A stretch of 64,000 nt of DNA from Forficula auricularia. Its lineage: Eukaryota > Arthropoda > Insecta > Dermaptera > Forficulidae. Positions within the stretch are counted from its first letter, which is position 1. Every line of letters begins with the position of its first letter. Below, one piece after another: positions 12,403 to 24,147 of the stretch. The notes below the pieces were generated by a model. That model searched no databases. It was not told the origin of the DNA and saw only the letters and a list, made by a program, of their open reading frames with translations. The position numbers and the translations under genes were made by a program. The stretch is taken from assembly GCA_024734495.1 (NCBI GenBank), contig JALMQS010000102.1, forward strand, positions 11,056,640 to 11,120,639, given 5' to 3'.

Positions 12403-12502
12403 NNNNNNNNNNNNNNNNNNNNNNNNNNNNNNNNNNNNNNNNNNNNNNNNNNNNNNNNNNNNNNNNNNNNNNNNNNNNNNNNNNNNNNNNNNNNNNNNNN
12501 NN
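12403..12502. other. Assembly gap, 100 N
   Basis: Exactly 100 unknown bases, the usual placeholder for a gap of unknown size. Confidence 0.99.
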
Positions 12503-12940
12503 GCTGGTTAAATAAATGCGCCGTTGCCAAATTGTTTTTAGTGTAAATTTTTTATACATTTTTCATTATTTATTCATTATTATCTCAGAAGCTGAGTTGT
12601 AACTATGAATCGAAATTGTCTTAAAATATGTATTTGTTATTGTTTAATGTTGGTTTAGTTTTTTGTAAAAATGATAAGAAGGGTTTCTTAATTATAATTA
12701 AATATGTATGTAAATTTTCCGATATCTCGTATAGTGCAATGTTAAAGAGCCTGAAAAGCTCGATTTTTGAAATTTAATATCTCCGGAACTATATTGTTCA
12801 TAAATTTCGTTTTGCCACCAATCGATGCAGAAGTATTTAAATAATAATCTGTATAAATTTCAAAAATATCCTAAGAAAACGCATTTGGGGAACAACTACC
12901 TGAAAAAGCAATGGCATTCAAAAGAAAAGTTCAGCTTGAG

Positions 12941-13965
12941 CAGTGGTTCTTAACCTTTTATTAGTCGCGGCCCCTAAATCCGAAAGTATGCGCGGCTTCT
13001 TTATAATCCGAAAGTATATTCGCGGCCCCCTTAAAATACTAAAAAATTTCCAGTACCACCCACTATTATGTAACATAATCTTAATTACTCATACAAAAAA
13101 CTCTCAAATGTAACGATAATTCATAAATAAATCAAAAATCATAACTTAACATTGTATATTTTATATGCAATTTTTTGAGTTTGAAAAATTTAATCTTGTT
13201 TTTGAAACTCTATGAACTGCCCAATTTTTTTGAAATTTTTTTATTTTAAACTTCTATTGATTCTTCAAATTTTAAGACATGATAATTACTATTTTTTTCG
13301 ATTTTTGATTTTAATTTTTTTTTCAACAAACTAAAATACTAATTACTTAGTTATTTTAAACACCAGTTAACGATAAAAATCAATTCAAAATAACTAAAAA
13401 AAGAGAACTCAATACCAAAAAGTGGTTTTAATAATAGTTAATAGTGAATAAAATTTTTTCGAAATTTTCAAAAATCAAAAACAAATAATAATTATCGTAG
13501 AAACAAAATCAAACTGGTCTTAAAATTTGTAGATTCAATAGATGTTTGAAATAAAAAATTATCAAAAAAATCGAAGAGAACATACAGTTTCAAAAACAAG
13601 ATTAAACCTTTCAAACTCAAAAATCGCATATAAAAATACTTTAAATAATTTTTTTGTATTTTTTTTCTAAAAAGTATGTAAAAAAACAAAAAATTAAAAA
13701 AAACACTTTTGAATTTGGACCATTTTTGAAGAAGCTATGAGGGATATCTTTTAAAACAGTGATCAAAAAAATTTCAAAATTTACCAGGGAGAGTTTTTTT
13801 GATGGGTACTAAAAAATATCAAAAAATGAAGAAAATTAAAAATTAAAATTTTTTAAACCGTCCGATTTAACGTGGAATGCTTCATATGTTTTTTTTTTTT
13901 TTTTAATGATATAAAAACTTAAAAAATTCTAATATTTTTGCGGTCCCCCTTCATACCTTAGCTAG
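12941..13965. mobile_element. hAT remnant carrying an internal inverted repeat
   Basis: It opens with CAGTGGTTCTTAACCTTTT, a standard hAT terminus, followed by GCGGCCCC-type motifs. GCGGTCCCCC reappears near 13950, but the matching right terminus is missing. Inside, arms at about 13150-13275 and 13510-13650 are inverted copies, both containing TTTAATCTTGTTTTTGAAAC or its complement. No transposase frame remains. Confidence 0.5.
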
Positions 13966-14385
13966 AGGATAAAGCAAACTTTTGGATTAAATTGCCCAAC
14001 CGGAAGCAACTCTTTAGTAAGTAAATTACCCCGCACATTTATATCAAATTTTTCTAAATAATATTAAGAAACATATTTTAGAATTTTTCTTACTGTGAAC
14101 AAAATGCTAAAAAAGATTAAGTGTAATTTTTCCTTTTTTTTCAAAGAAGTTAAAATAATCGTAGGATATGTAGGTTTAAATATCTGAATTATTTGATTTA
14201 AATGTGCAGCACTCTTATTCACTTCAATATAATAATCAAAAACTGTAGATTAAAATTATTAAATTTTCAAATTCTTCGCTTTTAATTTTTTTTTTTGTAA
14301 TTTTCTAAAATGGGACTAAAAAAATCAGTGAACTTACAACTATATTCTGGTGTTGTTATTGTCCATGTTGAAAAGTTTTCGTTCT

Positions 14386-14708
14386 TACGTTGCTGATTAT
14401 TGGGAACTTGGACTTGAATTAAATTGAAAGTTAAATTTTTAAATGTTGCTACGTTTCACAGTATATTTTCCTGGTTTTTCAGGCAATTTTTAAACTTAAA
14501 CTCCTCGTAATAAGTAATATATAGATCATTTATAGATTTTTAATTGTGATCGACATATGGTCTAAGAATCAATATATTACTTATTAGGAGCAGGTTAAGT
14601 TTAAAAATTTCCCGAGGAAGCAAAAAATATACTGAGAAACGTAAAAACATTTAAAAAATTTAATTTCTAATTTATTTCAAGTCCAAGTTCCTATTCATCA
14701 GCCACATA
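14386..14708. mobile_element. Foldback element, about 320 bp
   Basis: The left arm starts TACGTTGCTGATTATTGGGA and the right arm ends TCATCAGCCACATA. The arms stay complementary for about 130 bases each around a loop near 14530-14560. There is no ORF and no terminal signature that I can assign to a superfamily. Confidence 0.6.
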
Positions 14709-15050
14709 AGAAAATAAATTGACACGTTCTGATGTGACCATCACTTGTCTGTATCAAACACCTCTTATATTTAAAATTTAATAAAAATTATTTATAATCA
14801 TGCAGGGGGTTAGTTTTTGCATTTTTAGACTTGGGGACCAGTGATTTTTGTATATAAAATTTGCTGAATTTGTCTAACGTGGCATAGATTTTCGTTTTTT
14901 GCCCCCTTCCCTTGGGCTGTTAGTTTTTGAATTTTTAGACTTTTGGGGGCCCACTGATTATGTATACAAAATTTCAGTTGAATTTATTCAAGGGGCAGGA
15001 TTTTCATTTTTTTTACCTCATACCCCCCCCCCCCCCCTCCCCCCATTTTT
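14709..15050 (-). mobile_element. Family T Helitron-like repeat, truncated copy
   Basis: Read on the minus strand it matches family T copies at 23, 46 and 54 kb, including CAAAAACTAAC, AATTTTGTATACATAATC and the terminal TCAGAACGTGTC. A long C run at about 15025-15048 marks the edge of the match. Confidence 0.55.
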
Positions 15051-15954
15051 GAGTTCCTATATCTGAGCAATGGTAAATTACAGAAGCAACGATATTTTAA
15101 AATCAAGTTAAATTCTTTTTGAGAAAATCAAAAAACCTAAATACGCTAAAAACAAGTGGTTGATTTTGGTGGACCAATTTGAGGACAAGTTTGAGAAGAT
15201 GATTTCTAAAGAAGAGATTGTTATAAGTTAAAGTCGTGTTATTTTCCAAAATCTTAAATGGAAATAATCTTATTTTAAAATTTTTCTAACAAATTTTATT
15301 ATTGTCATAGTGATAAGCTCGGGAAACATAAAACACGCATTATCAATAATTCTCGTCTCAGCTCACGATTAAACATAATAAAACATAAAAGAATCACATG
15401 TCGCTGAGGGTTGCCAATAACTTAAGAGGATGTGAGTGCTAATATTTAATCCATAAACATTTTGTCGATTTCTAATATTTTAATTATTCATCATCATCCT
15501 CCATTACAAAGTGATTATATACAAGAATTTTATTAAATTATTTAAAAATAATACACAAAAACACTAACACATACAGAAGATGATTAATTAGAAATAATTT
15601 TCAATTCAATTAGCAAAACAGGTTTATTATATTTTATTGATGCTTCGGTGGATTTTCAGATAGGTAATAGATCCGCATTCAAGAGAACAGGAGTAAATCG
15701 CTCCTCTTCGACGAATTTCTCCAAAATGTACATGATTATAGTCGACAAAAAGAAATTTCAGGAAGATTGAATGAAAGACCCAGAAACACTCTTTATCCCA
15801 CTTAGAATTTTGTCAGAAAATTTCAAACTTGGTGGGATCTGGTCTCTCTTGGAATAACTACATTACCTACATGTAGCAAATTTCCCATTTACATTAAGCT
15901 ATTTTCTATTCAGATCAAGACGCTCTTGAAATTATATAAGTTTCTAATACAGCC
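15051..15954. other. AT-rich, nothing recognised
   Basis: No coding or repeat structure is seen. Confidence 0.3.
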
Positions 15955-17055
15955 CTTTTAAGGAGACCTCAATTACCGACCCTGTATATATATTATTCAC
16001 GAAAAACCAAAAATAATTATATATTTTTTAAAAATAGTTGGAAATATTCTAAAAGGCCCTTAAGAGACCTAATTATCACCCTGTATATATATATTATTCA
16101 CATAATAACAAAAATAACTTTTCTATATATTTTTTAAAATTAGCTAAAGTATTTTAAACAGCCCTTAACAGACCTAATTATCACCCTCGTATATATTTAT
16201 TCATCGAAAAACCAAAATATTTTATATATTTTTTGAAATTAGTTAAAATATTCTAAATGGCCCCTAATATACTCTAATTACTACCCTGTATATATATTAT
16301 TCGCGAAAAACCAAAAATACTTATATATTTTTTAAAATAAGTTAAAATATTCTAAACGGCCCTTAACAGACCTAATTACCACCCTGTATATATATTATTC
16401 ACGAAAAACCAAAAATACTTATATATTTTTAAAATAAGTTAAAATATTCTAATTAGCCTTTAATAGACCTAATCACCACCCTGGATATATATTATTCACG
16501 AAAAACCAAAAAATACTTATATATTTTTTAAAATAGTTTAAAATATTCTAAACAGCCCTTAAGAGACCTAATTACCACCCTGTATATATATTATTCACGA
16601 AAAACCAAAAATACTTATATATTTTTTAAAATAAGTTAAAATATTCTAAACAGCCTTTAAGAGACCTAATTACCACCCTGTATATATATTATTCACGAAA
16701 AACCAAAAATACTTATATATTTTTTAAAATAAGTTAAAATATTCTAAACAGCCCTTAAGAGACCTAATTACCACCCTGTATATATATTATTCACGAAAAA
16801 CCAAAAATACTTATATATTTTTTAAAATAAGTTAAAATATTCTAAACAGCCCTTAAGAGACCTAATTACCAGCCTGTATATATATTATTCACGAAAAACC
16901 CAAAAATACTTATATATTTTTTAAAATAAGTTAAAATATTCTAAACGGCCCTTAAGAGACCTAACTACCACCCTGTATATATATATATTCACAAAAAACC
17001 AAAAATACTTATATATTTTCTAAAATAAGTTAAAATATTCTAAACAGCTTTTAAA
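15955..17055 (+). repeat. 98-bp tandem satellite, about 11 units
   Basis: Units beginning at about 15981, 16080, 16183, 16284, 16381, 16480, 16578, 16676, 16774, 16872 and 16972 repeat CCCTGTATATATATTATTCA, then CGAAAAACCAAAAATACTTA, ATATTCTAAACAGCCCTTAA and GAGACCTAATTACCA. The middle units (16.5-16.9 kb) are nearly identical and the first four are more diverged. That pattern fits homogenisation by unequal exchange. No ORF is present. Confidence 0.95.
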
Positions 17056-18844
17056 TTAAAAATTTTCTCTCAAAATGAGTTAAAAACTTTACCCACCTTA
17101 TAAGACCCTTTTTTAGACGCACTGTGTATTATTTCAAAAATTAGGATGATCTGGTACGCGTCTTACCCTCCGCTGATTTCTATTTTCACTTTATTTATTA
17201 TATTTCTTTGCAAAAACAAATATTGGAATTATCATTTTCCCGGAATTCGATAAAGGCAAAAAGTCGACCAGTTTATCAAAATATATTTTAGTATAAAACG
17301 AGCCTTCCTCACGGCAAGTTGGATTCTTTCTTGTGCATTATAGAAGAATATTCGATGTTTTCCACGACATCTAGCCTGAAATAGAGTAAGTAAATGCTTC
17401 TAACCTTCTATTAAGAATTGTTGACTCTATGTTACGTCATAATATTCTAATTACTTTACAAATTAACTAAAAAATTGAATGAAAAAGTGAAAGTATCTTC
17501 AAAACTCGGTACACTTTTCGGTTAGTGCTCTGTTATTAATAAATTAAAATATAATAAGCTATTAAAATTTTACTTTTTAATTTAATCGACTTGAAATACT
17601 TTTAATTTATTGACTAATATTACAAATTAGTGGGGTTTTACAGTCATGTGTTTTTGGATATATGCCAAGAAGTGGAAGAGGCTTCTGTAAGATTAATTGT
17701 AGAAACTTGAAATATAGGTAGTGTTTTGTGATCAGCAGATATTATTACAAATGTCAATTTTAATGAAAAAAAAACTGCTAAAAAATAAATTCCGGGACGA
17801 CATACTTAATAGTAGCTCGGATGAAGTTCTTTGAATTTGAGGGGATATTTATTGAAAATTAAATTAAATAAAAATAATATGCACTAAAAACTCGGTTGGA
17901 AAATGTGAAATAAATCAAAGCTGTTGTGATTTAAGCTTTGATCGACCTTTCCTCCCTCATATTGGCCAATTATGCAACTTCTCCGTGAGCAGAGTCAAGG
18001 CCAAAAGTTATCTCTCGTATAAAACTACCTATTTTATTTCCATTTACACAACATAGAGTAACGAATAAATTTTTTTTAATCGTAATTGAAATTTTGCTGA
18101 TATTTAACGATTCAAGAGGATTCCCGAGGACCAAAAACTTTGTTTTTGGAACATATCTGTGTAAAGCGTTTTATTCACAAACATTTTTCCGACCAACCGA
18201 ACCAATAGTTAAGAAATATTTCGGAGTCTAGATATTGGTCTCCATGCTGAAAAAGTGTACCAGAGCTAGTTTTTAAAATGATTTATTTTTAGAATATTTT
18301 TTGTTTTGGTATTTTCAAAATTTCTCATAAAAACATCTCAGGCAACTTTGATAAAAAAATCTTTGTGAACACAATAATAACGATAAGATCTAAAAATAGG
18401 TATGAATTTGAAAATGGAAAAACATCATTTTTTTGAAATATTAATTCACTTCATTCTGGAAAAGAAATGAAAAACATTTGTGTGTAGTACAGAGCTAGCA
18501 AACCCTGCAAGGAAATCATGATTAATTACTTAAGGAGAGTTAGTTTATTATAGCTGGTATAAAACAAAGAACATTAAGATGATAAATCGTCTAAAATGAA
18601 TTCGCAAACGGAAATTCTGAAAATCTGTCCTCGTGTGTATGTTGGGGACCACTTTCAAGATTCCTGTTCGGAAAGTGAAACAGACCCTATTATTGGTATT
18701 GATTTAAGGCTCTGATTGTGTTTCTGTCTGTTCTGCCCGTCTTATAATCAAGTGTATAGTCTCAAACCAATCAAGAGACAAAATTGAAAGTTATATGAAG
18801 TGTGATTGATCTTTTTCAGATACACTTAAAATTTGGTGAATATA
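17056..18844. other. AT-rich, nothing recognised
   Basis: No gene is seen. A slightly GC-richer segment lies near 18590-18770. Confidence 0.3.
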
Positions 18845-19075
18845 ATTTGATTAGGTAGGATTCACAAACAAAAGTACAAAATTGCTTGTAAGTCTAAATA
18901 TATGTCATAGATTACGAGCCCCTCTTCAGGAGCCTACATAAAAAAACTGTGTAACCCGAATTTGCCTTTTGCTTGAGAATCCTACCTAGCAACTCTCATA
19001 TTGAAATTTAAATTTAATTTTTTTATTAAATATTATATTTCATTTAGGACCTACTCTATACTCCCTGAAATATAT
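18845..19075. mobile_element. Family A inverted-repeat element, copy 2
   Basis: The left terminus is TTAGGTAGGATTCACAAACA (from 18851). The right side is GAGAATCCTACCTAG followed by the family tail of A/T blocks and a CATTTAGGACCTACTC end. The minus strand of the centre reads CTGAAGAGGGGCTCGTAA, the hammerhead-like order, but the GAAA that should follow the hairpin is lost. No ORF. Confidence 0.65.
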
Positions 19076-19139
19076 TAATTTTTTCTTGAAATCACAAATG
19101 ATTATTTTGAGTATAGTTGGATTTTTCTGAGGGTTCTGA

Positions 19140-19400
19140 AAATAAAAATCTTTTTTTTTATCTTTAGTGCACACATGAGTAAAGACCGGTTTCCTATGCA
19201 ATTGCATATTTTGTTTGCCGCCACGTACGACCCAGGACATCAATTATCTATCCGAATCAGTGCATTCTAAGATAACTTCGGTGGGTTAAATTTTTACTGC
19301 ATATTTTTGCATATTTGAGTAAAATTGCATAAAACGTACATTTGAGTAGGCATTGCATAAAATTGCTTATTTTGCGCTACAAAGTCAGATGTTTTTAAAA
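19140..19400 (+). repeat. Dispersed repeat Z, copy 1
   Basis: It contains TGCAATTGCATATTTTGTTT, GCCGCCACGTACGACCCAG and then repeated TTGCATATTTGAGTAAAATT blocks. The same elements in the same order occur on the minus strand at 43.8-44.04 kb. In one frame both copies read WVVRGGKQNMQL or a close variant, which may be a scrap of a transposase, but I cannot assign it. Confidence 0.5.
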
Positions 19401-19869
19401 ATAACTTTTTCGGAAAAAAATAATTAAAAGAAAGAAGAAATTTAAAACAGGGGGAGACAGTCAATTTAAAATCTGAAGAAAATTTTTGTATATTTCAACA
19501 TATGCCGCATATTAATTGCATTTCTCAGCATTTTTAACTACATATTTTATGGCAAATTTTGAAAGTTTTTACTACATAAAAATCTGGCATTTTTCAAAAA
19601 TTCCATTAAGTGAAAATCAGACTGTTTTTTAAATGAATTAATTTACTTTATAACTATGGGTGAATTAAGACATCAAAATACTAATTCTCTCACGGTTTTT
19701 TTACTTAATGGGATTTCAAAATATTATGTTAAAATTATGAAAACACTTCACAAATTTGTTTAATTTCTCCTTATCATCGACAAATGAGTTTGAATTTAAT
19801 ATCTCAATTTTTTTCAAGATATAAGGTGCAGAACCCGACTCGCACTGGCCGCTGTTTCTTTGTATATTT
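19401..19869. other. AT-rich, nothing recognised
   Basis: No feature is seen. Confidence 0.3.
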
Positions 19870-19872
19870 CGA

Positions 19873-20058
19873 TTATTTTTTGTATTTTCCCGAATTCAAT
19901 GATGAATAAGAATCAAAGCTTAATTTGAAAGGGAGATCCTGTCCGAAATGTTCCTTTTCTCCATTCATGATGAGAAGTTCTTCAATGGCCCTGGTCTCTG
20001 CTGCCAGTTGGGCACAGGCTTCTCGCACCCCCCCCCCCACACCTTGGATGAAAATCAT
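19873..20058 (-). CDS. Candidate coding exon, unrecognised
   Basis: On the minus strand a GC-rich open stretch reads VREACAQLAAETRAIEELLI and continues to a TAA near 19873. The composition and amphipathic, glutamate-rich character look more like real coding than the surrounding AT-rich DNA. An 11-G run just upstream of VREAC interrupts the frame context, and no polypyrimidine acceptor is visible. The true exon start is therefore unknown. It could be a last exon, a processed copy, or chance. Confidence 0.3.
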   Translation of the reverse strand: MIFIQGVGGGVREACAQLAAETRAIEELLIMNGEKEHFGQDLPFKLSFDSYSSLNSGKYKK

Positions 20059-20329
20059 GCGATTGACGATGACGATTCTTTTCTATTTCGCTCAAAGGAG
20101 CGCGGCATCCATCGTTATCGCTTCATCTCATCACTTTGATCCTATTTTTGAAATTTATTTAATTTCGAAAGTGCGCGCATGTTGTTTTGCACCGTTATAA
20201 AAATCAATTTTGTGTGGGATTTTATATAGAAAAATAAATAAATAATCCTTGGAATAGATGTAAAGTTGGAGACACCGTTAAATTTTGAAAAATCTTTCTA
20301 TGCATGTTAAATAAAACTTCGGCTAATAT

Positions 20330-20405
20330 CTCGGTGTATCGATGACCGTATTTAGCCTCTCGCTTACGTTTCGAATCCTCAACGGTATCCTTCTTCAGGG
20401 CTTAT
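20330..20405 (-). repeat. Hammerhead-like core in an unassigned repeat
   Basis: The minus strand reads CTGAAGA, A, GGAT...ATTC hairpin, GAAACGTA, and later TACGGTC. The core order and a plausible stem III (CGTA with TACG) are present. The bases flanking the core do not pair as stem I, so activity is doubtful. GACGTCAC lies nearby at about 20432. Confidence 0.3.
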
Positions 20406-20762
20406 TCATTTTTTCCCAAAAATAGACATGTGACGTCACATATTTTTAATTATATACACATAAGAGAACAAAAATAATAACAAAAAAACATTATTAGTCT
20501 ACTAACTACTTCAGAGACTAGCAAACAAATAAAATTTCTAACTGATTTTTTTATGATTCGAACTTACAAATTTCCAAAGCATTCTCTCATTCCAATCCCA
20601 TTTCAATAATTGAACACACGGAATCTGTATACGTGAATTTTTGGCAAAATTTTCCCCAAAATTTAAAAAATCATTAAAATGACATGGGTAAGGAGTGTTG
20701 ACTCGATGCCAAATTGTAACAATAAATATGTAATTTTAAATTTGGTAAAAAACAAATTTCAA
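20406..20762. other. AT-rich, nothing recognised
   Basis: No feature is seen. Confidence 0.3.
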
Positions 20763-21012
20763 ATTGAAAGTTTTTGTACCGAGAGTAGCAGTAATTTTAT
20801 ATGAGCTGAAGAAGACAAATAGAGTAGAGTTTGTCTGGAGAATTGGCAATTATATTTATTTATACGTGATCTATAGTTTCTGAGGGCTTTGCCCTCTTCA
20901 TCAGTCTATTACAATGAATTCACAGGAATTAATTTATGAAACTATAGTCTCGTTATAAATAAAATAAAATTTATAATTCCTACAGAAGAAACGATCTTTC
21001 ATTAAATTCCTC
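20763..21012. mobile_element. Family U element, copy 2 (diverged)
   Basis: It begins ATTGAAAGTTTTTGTACCGA and has a left arm with the ribozyme on the minus strand. The centre runs straight from TTAATTTAT into GAAACTATAGTC, the same junction as copy 4 at 35.8 kb. The right arm lacks the CTGATGA half. The right end is badly diverged. Confidence 0.7.
20860..20914 (-). ncRNA. Hammerhead-like motif with insertion (U2)
   Basis: CTGATGA and the GAGGGC/GCCCTC hairpin are intact. An extra A precedes GAAAC, and the cleavage side reads TATAGATCACGTATAA instead of TATAGTCTCGTTATAA. It is likely inactive. Confidence 0.5.
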
Positions 21013-21960
21013 TGCCGAAACAAATTTAGTTCAGTATTTTTTTATTTTATATACCTATAGATATATGATTGAACTGAAATTTTGCACACACTTTCGGAGC
21101 TGGTGACAATAGAATCTATATGCTCATAGTTATGTAATTTTTTTACAATTTATATGTAATTTTAACATTATTACACTTTGCGCCATAGTAAAGCTTATAC
21201 AACTTAATGTATTCTTAAGCAAAGAAGAGGAATACCCTAGAGGCAGTGGCGGTCACGTTTGTTTATGACGTCACGGTACATAAACTCAATTATTTATATA
21301 TTAAAACACACAGTCAAACCACAATATAGATTACGGCGTTAAATTTTCCTAGCATGGCACATATTATATACTTATGATAATTACTTTAGCATTAATGTAT
21401 CACATATATAGACTCTCTTAAATTATCTATATATTTTATATATGTTTGATATCTGAAATTATTACCTCCACTTAAAATAGTCATTTGAACTTAATTCTTT
21501 TAAATTTCACATTTCTACATTTGCAAATGTTCCTCTTTTTAATTAGTATAGAGAGAAAAAAACACTCTAATGATTGATAAACATTTCATAAAAAACCTAA
21601 TATTTTTTGCTGGGTCATTTTACCTTGCACAGGTAGGACAATAGAATTATCGATGAAGGATCTGGTCATTCAACTTCATTATACCTATATATCTAAATTT
21701 GAAACTCCCTGTTAGGATTCATAAATATTTTTATTGAATTAGGCTATACTGGCCTCGGCTGGATTGAAACTCACGATCTTATAGATTTCAGAATTTCAGA
21801 ATCATTTTTGTGGTAAATAGCTTTGTGGGGGGTAAACAATCCAAAACACTGGGGAAAAAAACTCAGCAGAGTTGTGAGAGCTTATTTCACAATAAACTGA
21901 AAGAAGTAGAACCTACACTAGCTCTGAAGCTAAATAGTTTTCACTAGAATTACAAGAACT
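21013..21960. other. AT-rich, nothing recognised
   Basis: No gene or clear repeat arm is seen. A GACGTCAC octamer lies at about 21267-21274. Confidence 0.3.
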
Positions 21961-21961
21961 G

Positions 21962-22180
21962 GAGGTCCGGTTGGCTAGTAGTTAGGGAACTTGACTATGA
22001 ATCAACAAGCTCCTGAAGTTCAAGCCAAATCAATGTTAAGGCTGGACTGGCGCCATACTCGTGCTCCCATATCAATATACACACACTCACGCACACATAC
22101 ATATTAAATTATATATTAAAAAAATCACTTAGTAGTCTCGCTACAATTGGCATTGTTCCCAGTTCATATAAAAGATTACA
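21962..22180 (+). mobile_element. tRNA-derived SINE
   Basis: The head starts GGAGGTCCGGTTGGCTAGTA with an A-box-like GGCTAGTAGTTAGGG and a B-box-like AAGTTCAAGCC about 40 bases later. A CA-rich body follows, and the end GGCATTGTTCCC is shared with the SINEs at 36.3-36.5 kb and 61.85-62.06 kb. ATTACAA occurs on both flanks and may be a remnant target duplication. Confidence 0.55.
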
Positions 22181-22252
22181 AAGAGTAAACATGTAAAGAG
22201 CCAATGAAACATAACAAATCTGATTACTTGCGCGGTGTAAGTTTGAGTCTTA

Positions 22253-22381
22253 GGGCCAATCAGATGCCAGGCACTTGAAAGTTCCTGTCATCATCTGATT
22301 GGCCATCTCAGCACCTCCATTTACCATTCTACTCCTGTGTCAGAGGTAAAAAGCATTTACTTTGCGACATACAACCGGCCC
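22253..22381. mobile_element. PIF/Harbinger-type MITE with TTA TSD, deleted copy
   Basis: It is flanked by TTA at 22250-22252 and 22382-22384. The right terminus is GCGACATACAACCGGCCC. The left arm is shortened to GGGCC and then jumps to the conserved AATCAGATG core. It is related to the full copies at 38329-38525 and 61053-61257. Confidence 0.65.
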
Positions 22382-22797
22382 TTAGTGATTCAACGATAAT
22401 ATATTTATTTTTATGATAAATTGATTTAAAAGATAATTTGGCTTACAATTCAAAAATAATCTTAAAATAATTTTTGCGGACTTTGTTCTCACTTAATCTT
22501 ATAGCCCTAATATCAGCCAAACGAATTATTATCATTAGTTCCGCTTAGGAATATTCTAATGCTGCATAGACCAATTCTCGAATGATCGCCAGAGTCTTAA
22601 GCAGTATAATGACTAATGACCAATGAATTTTTATTATTTCGTCTTGAAATTTCGTATTCATAGTTCTTAAAAAGAGTGACCATTGCAGCTGAATGGTGTT
22701 GTTTGCATCACACTAAAATTGTTTAATATATTCATGAAGATATTCAGAGTTGAAACTTCATTTTCGCTAGAAACACATGCCTTTTGAAGGTATAGAG

Positions 22798-23770
22798 CAG
22801 GGGTGACCACTAACCTTAACTTTGGGAGCCGCAAATTTATAAAACTGTTTCAAAGCGAGCCACATTGTTTGGAGATTAATTAATAGTTTATTTAAAAAAA
22901 GACACATTTTTTATTTTATAAAATATAAATGAAGTAAAATTTATTTTTTGCTCTACTTACTTATAACATTAGTGTTCAATTACAATAAAAAAAAATAACA
23001 TTGTATTTTTTAGAAGTGCTTTTACGAGATTTAATTTTTGTATTATTATTTTTTACTTTATCATACAGGGTATGGTCAAGTATTGTAATCGTGCATGAAA
23101 AAAGTGGTTTTTTGTTTCTTTTTTTCAAAATATCTAAAAAACGGGTGAAACTATTTTGATTAAAAAAATTGGACGAAACCATGGCATTTCGGTCTATAAA
23201 AAATCCCGAAAAGTGAACATCGAAAAAATTATATTTTTCGAGATAATAATTGTTTTGTCAAAATGTCCGTTAGTTAGTCTGTCTGTTAGTATGTGCGTTA
23301 CCAAATTTTTGTGGACGAGCTAGCTCAAAAACTAGTGTGAATATCAAAACCGAATTTCACACGTAGTTTTGGTGCATTGAGATTAAGAGCTGATTAGATT
23401 TTGGTGCATATCGATCTAAAATTAAAGGGGGTGGAGGGAGGGAGGGGGGGTCTAAAAATTAAAAATCTAAGCCATTTGAGCAAACTCAACCAAATTTTAT
23501 ATACATAATCAGTGGACCCAGAGGAGTCTAAAAATGCAAAAACTAATCGCCCTACATGAATATAAATAATTTTATTAAATATTGAATATAAGTGAGGGGC
23601 CAGGTTGTATGGTAAAGTCGAGGTAAAGTCAAGTGAATTGCTACATCAGAACTTGTCAATTTATTTAATTTAATTTTTATACTTTTTAAAATCACTATTA
23701 TTCACGATGGTTTAAGAGCCGGACGAGATTGACTGCATGAGGCTCGCGAGCCACGTTTTGGCCACCTCTG
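22798..23770. mobile_element. hAT element 1 with 8-bp TSD
   Basis: The ends are CAGGGGTGACCACTA and TTTTGGCCACCTCTG. The duplications GTATAGAG lie at 22790-22797 and 23771-23778. GAGCCAC-type motifs lie just inside both ends. The middle is occupied by a family T repeat. No transposase is present. Confidence 0.85.
23055..23660 (+). mobile_element. Family T Helitron-like repeat inside hAT 1
   Basis: It opens with the hairpin ACTTTATCATACAGGGTATGG followed by TATTGTAATCGTGC, then GTCTGT repeats, GTGGACGAGCTAGCTC, and CAAATTTTATATACATAATC. It closes with GTATGGTAAAGT and ACATCAGAACTTGTC. The order matches the copies at 46.2 and 54.3 kb. It shares an internal block with the Helitron at 55.8-56.8 kb. 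Confidence 0.6.
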
Positions 23771-23778
23771 GTATAGAG

Positions 23779-24139
23779 CATAGATTCCCACATTTTCCGA
23801 GTTTTTTCAATTACAATTTTTCACTCACACCCTATTATATATTATTTATTTTGCCGCACAGGAATACAGATAAGAAGAATACAAAATTAGGTCTATACAA
23901 TTGCTAATATTTACATTTTCTCTCTCTCCCTCTCTTATTTACAGTAGTAGCTAAGTAAAAGTATGTCTAATCGTAAGTATGAGATAAAAATAAATACAAT
24001 AAATACATTTTTAGCTTCTACTTTTTTATTTCTAGTTAGGCCAAATGTCTTGATTCAATTAATTATGAAATTTCGCGACGCATCTGTGAAGAGACTGCGG
24101 CTCCCCGGGGCCCCGTGGAGCACAGTTTGGGAACATCTG
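23779..24139. mobile_element. hAT element 2 sharing the TSD of element 1
   Basis: The ends are CATAGATTCCCACATTT and CAGTTTGGGAACATCTG, a different hAT family from element 1. GTATAGAG flanks it at 23771-23778 and 24140-24147, so three identical octamers punctuate two hAT insertions. A short ORF that overlaps its right end is not a transposase. Confidence 0.8.
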
Positions 24140-24147
24140 GTATAGAG

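Noticed and set aside
15955..17055. CRISPR-like array
   Set aside because: The whole 98-bp unit repeats without variable spacers. It is a satellite in a eukaryotic genome.
20340..20400. Active hammerhead on the minus strand
   Set aside because: The core order fits, but stem I cannot be formed with the flanking bases. It is kept only as a look-alike.
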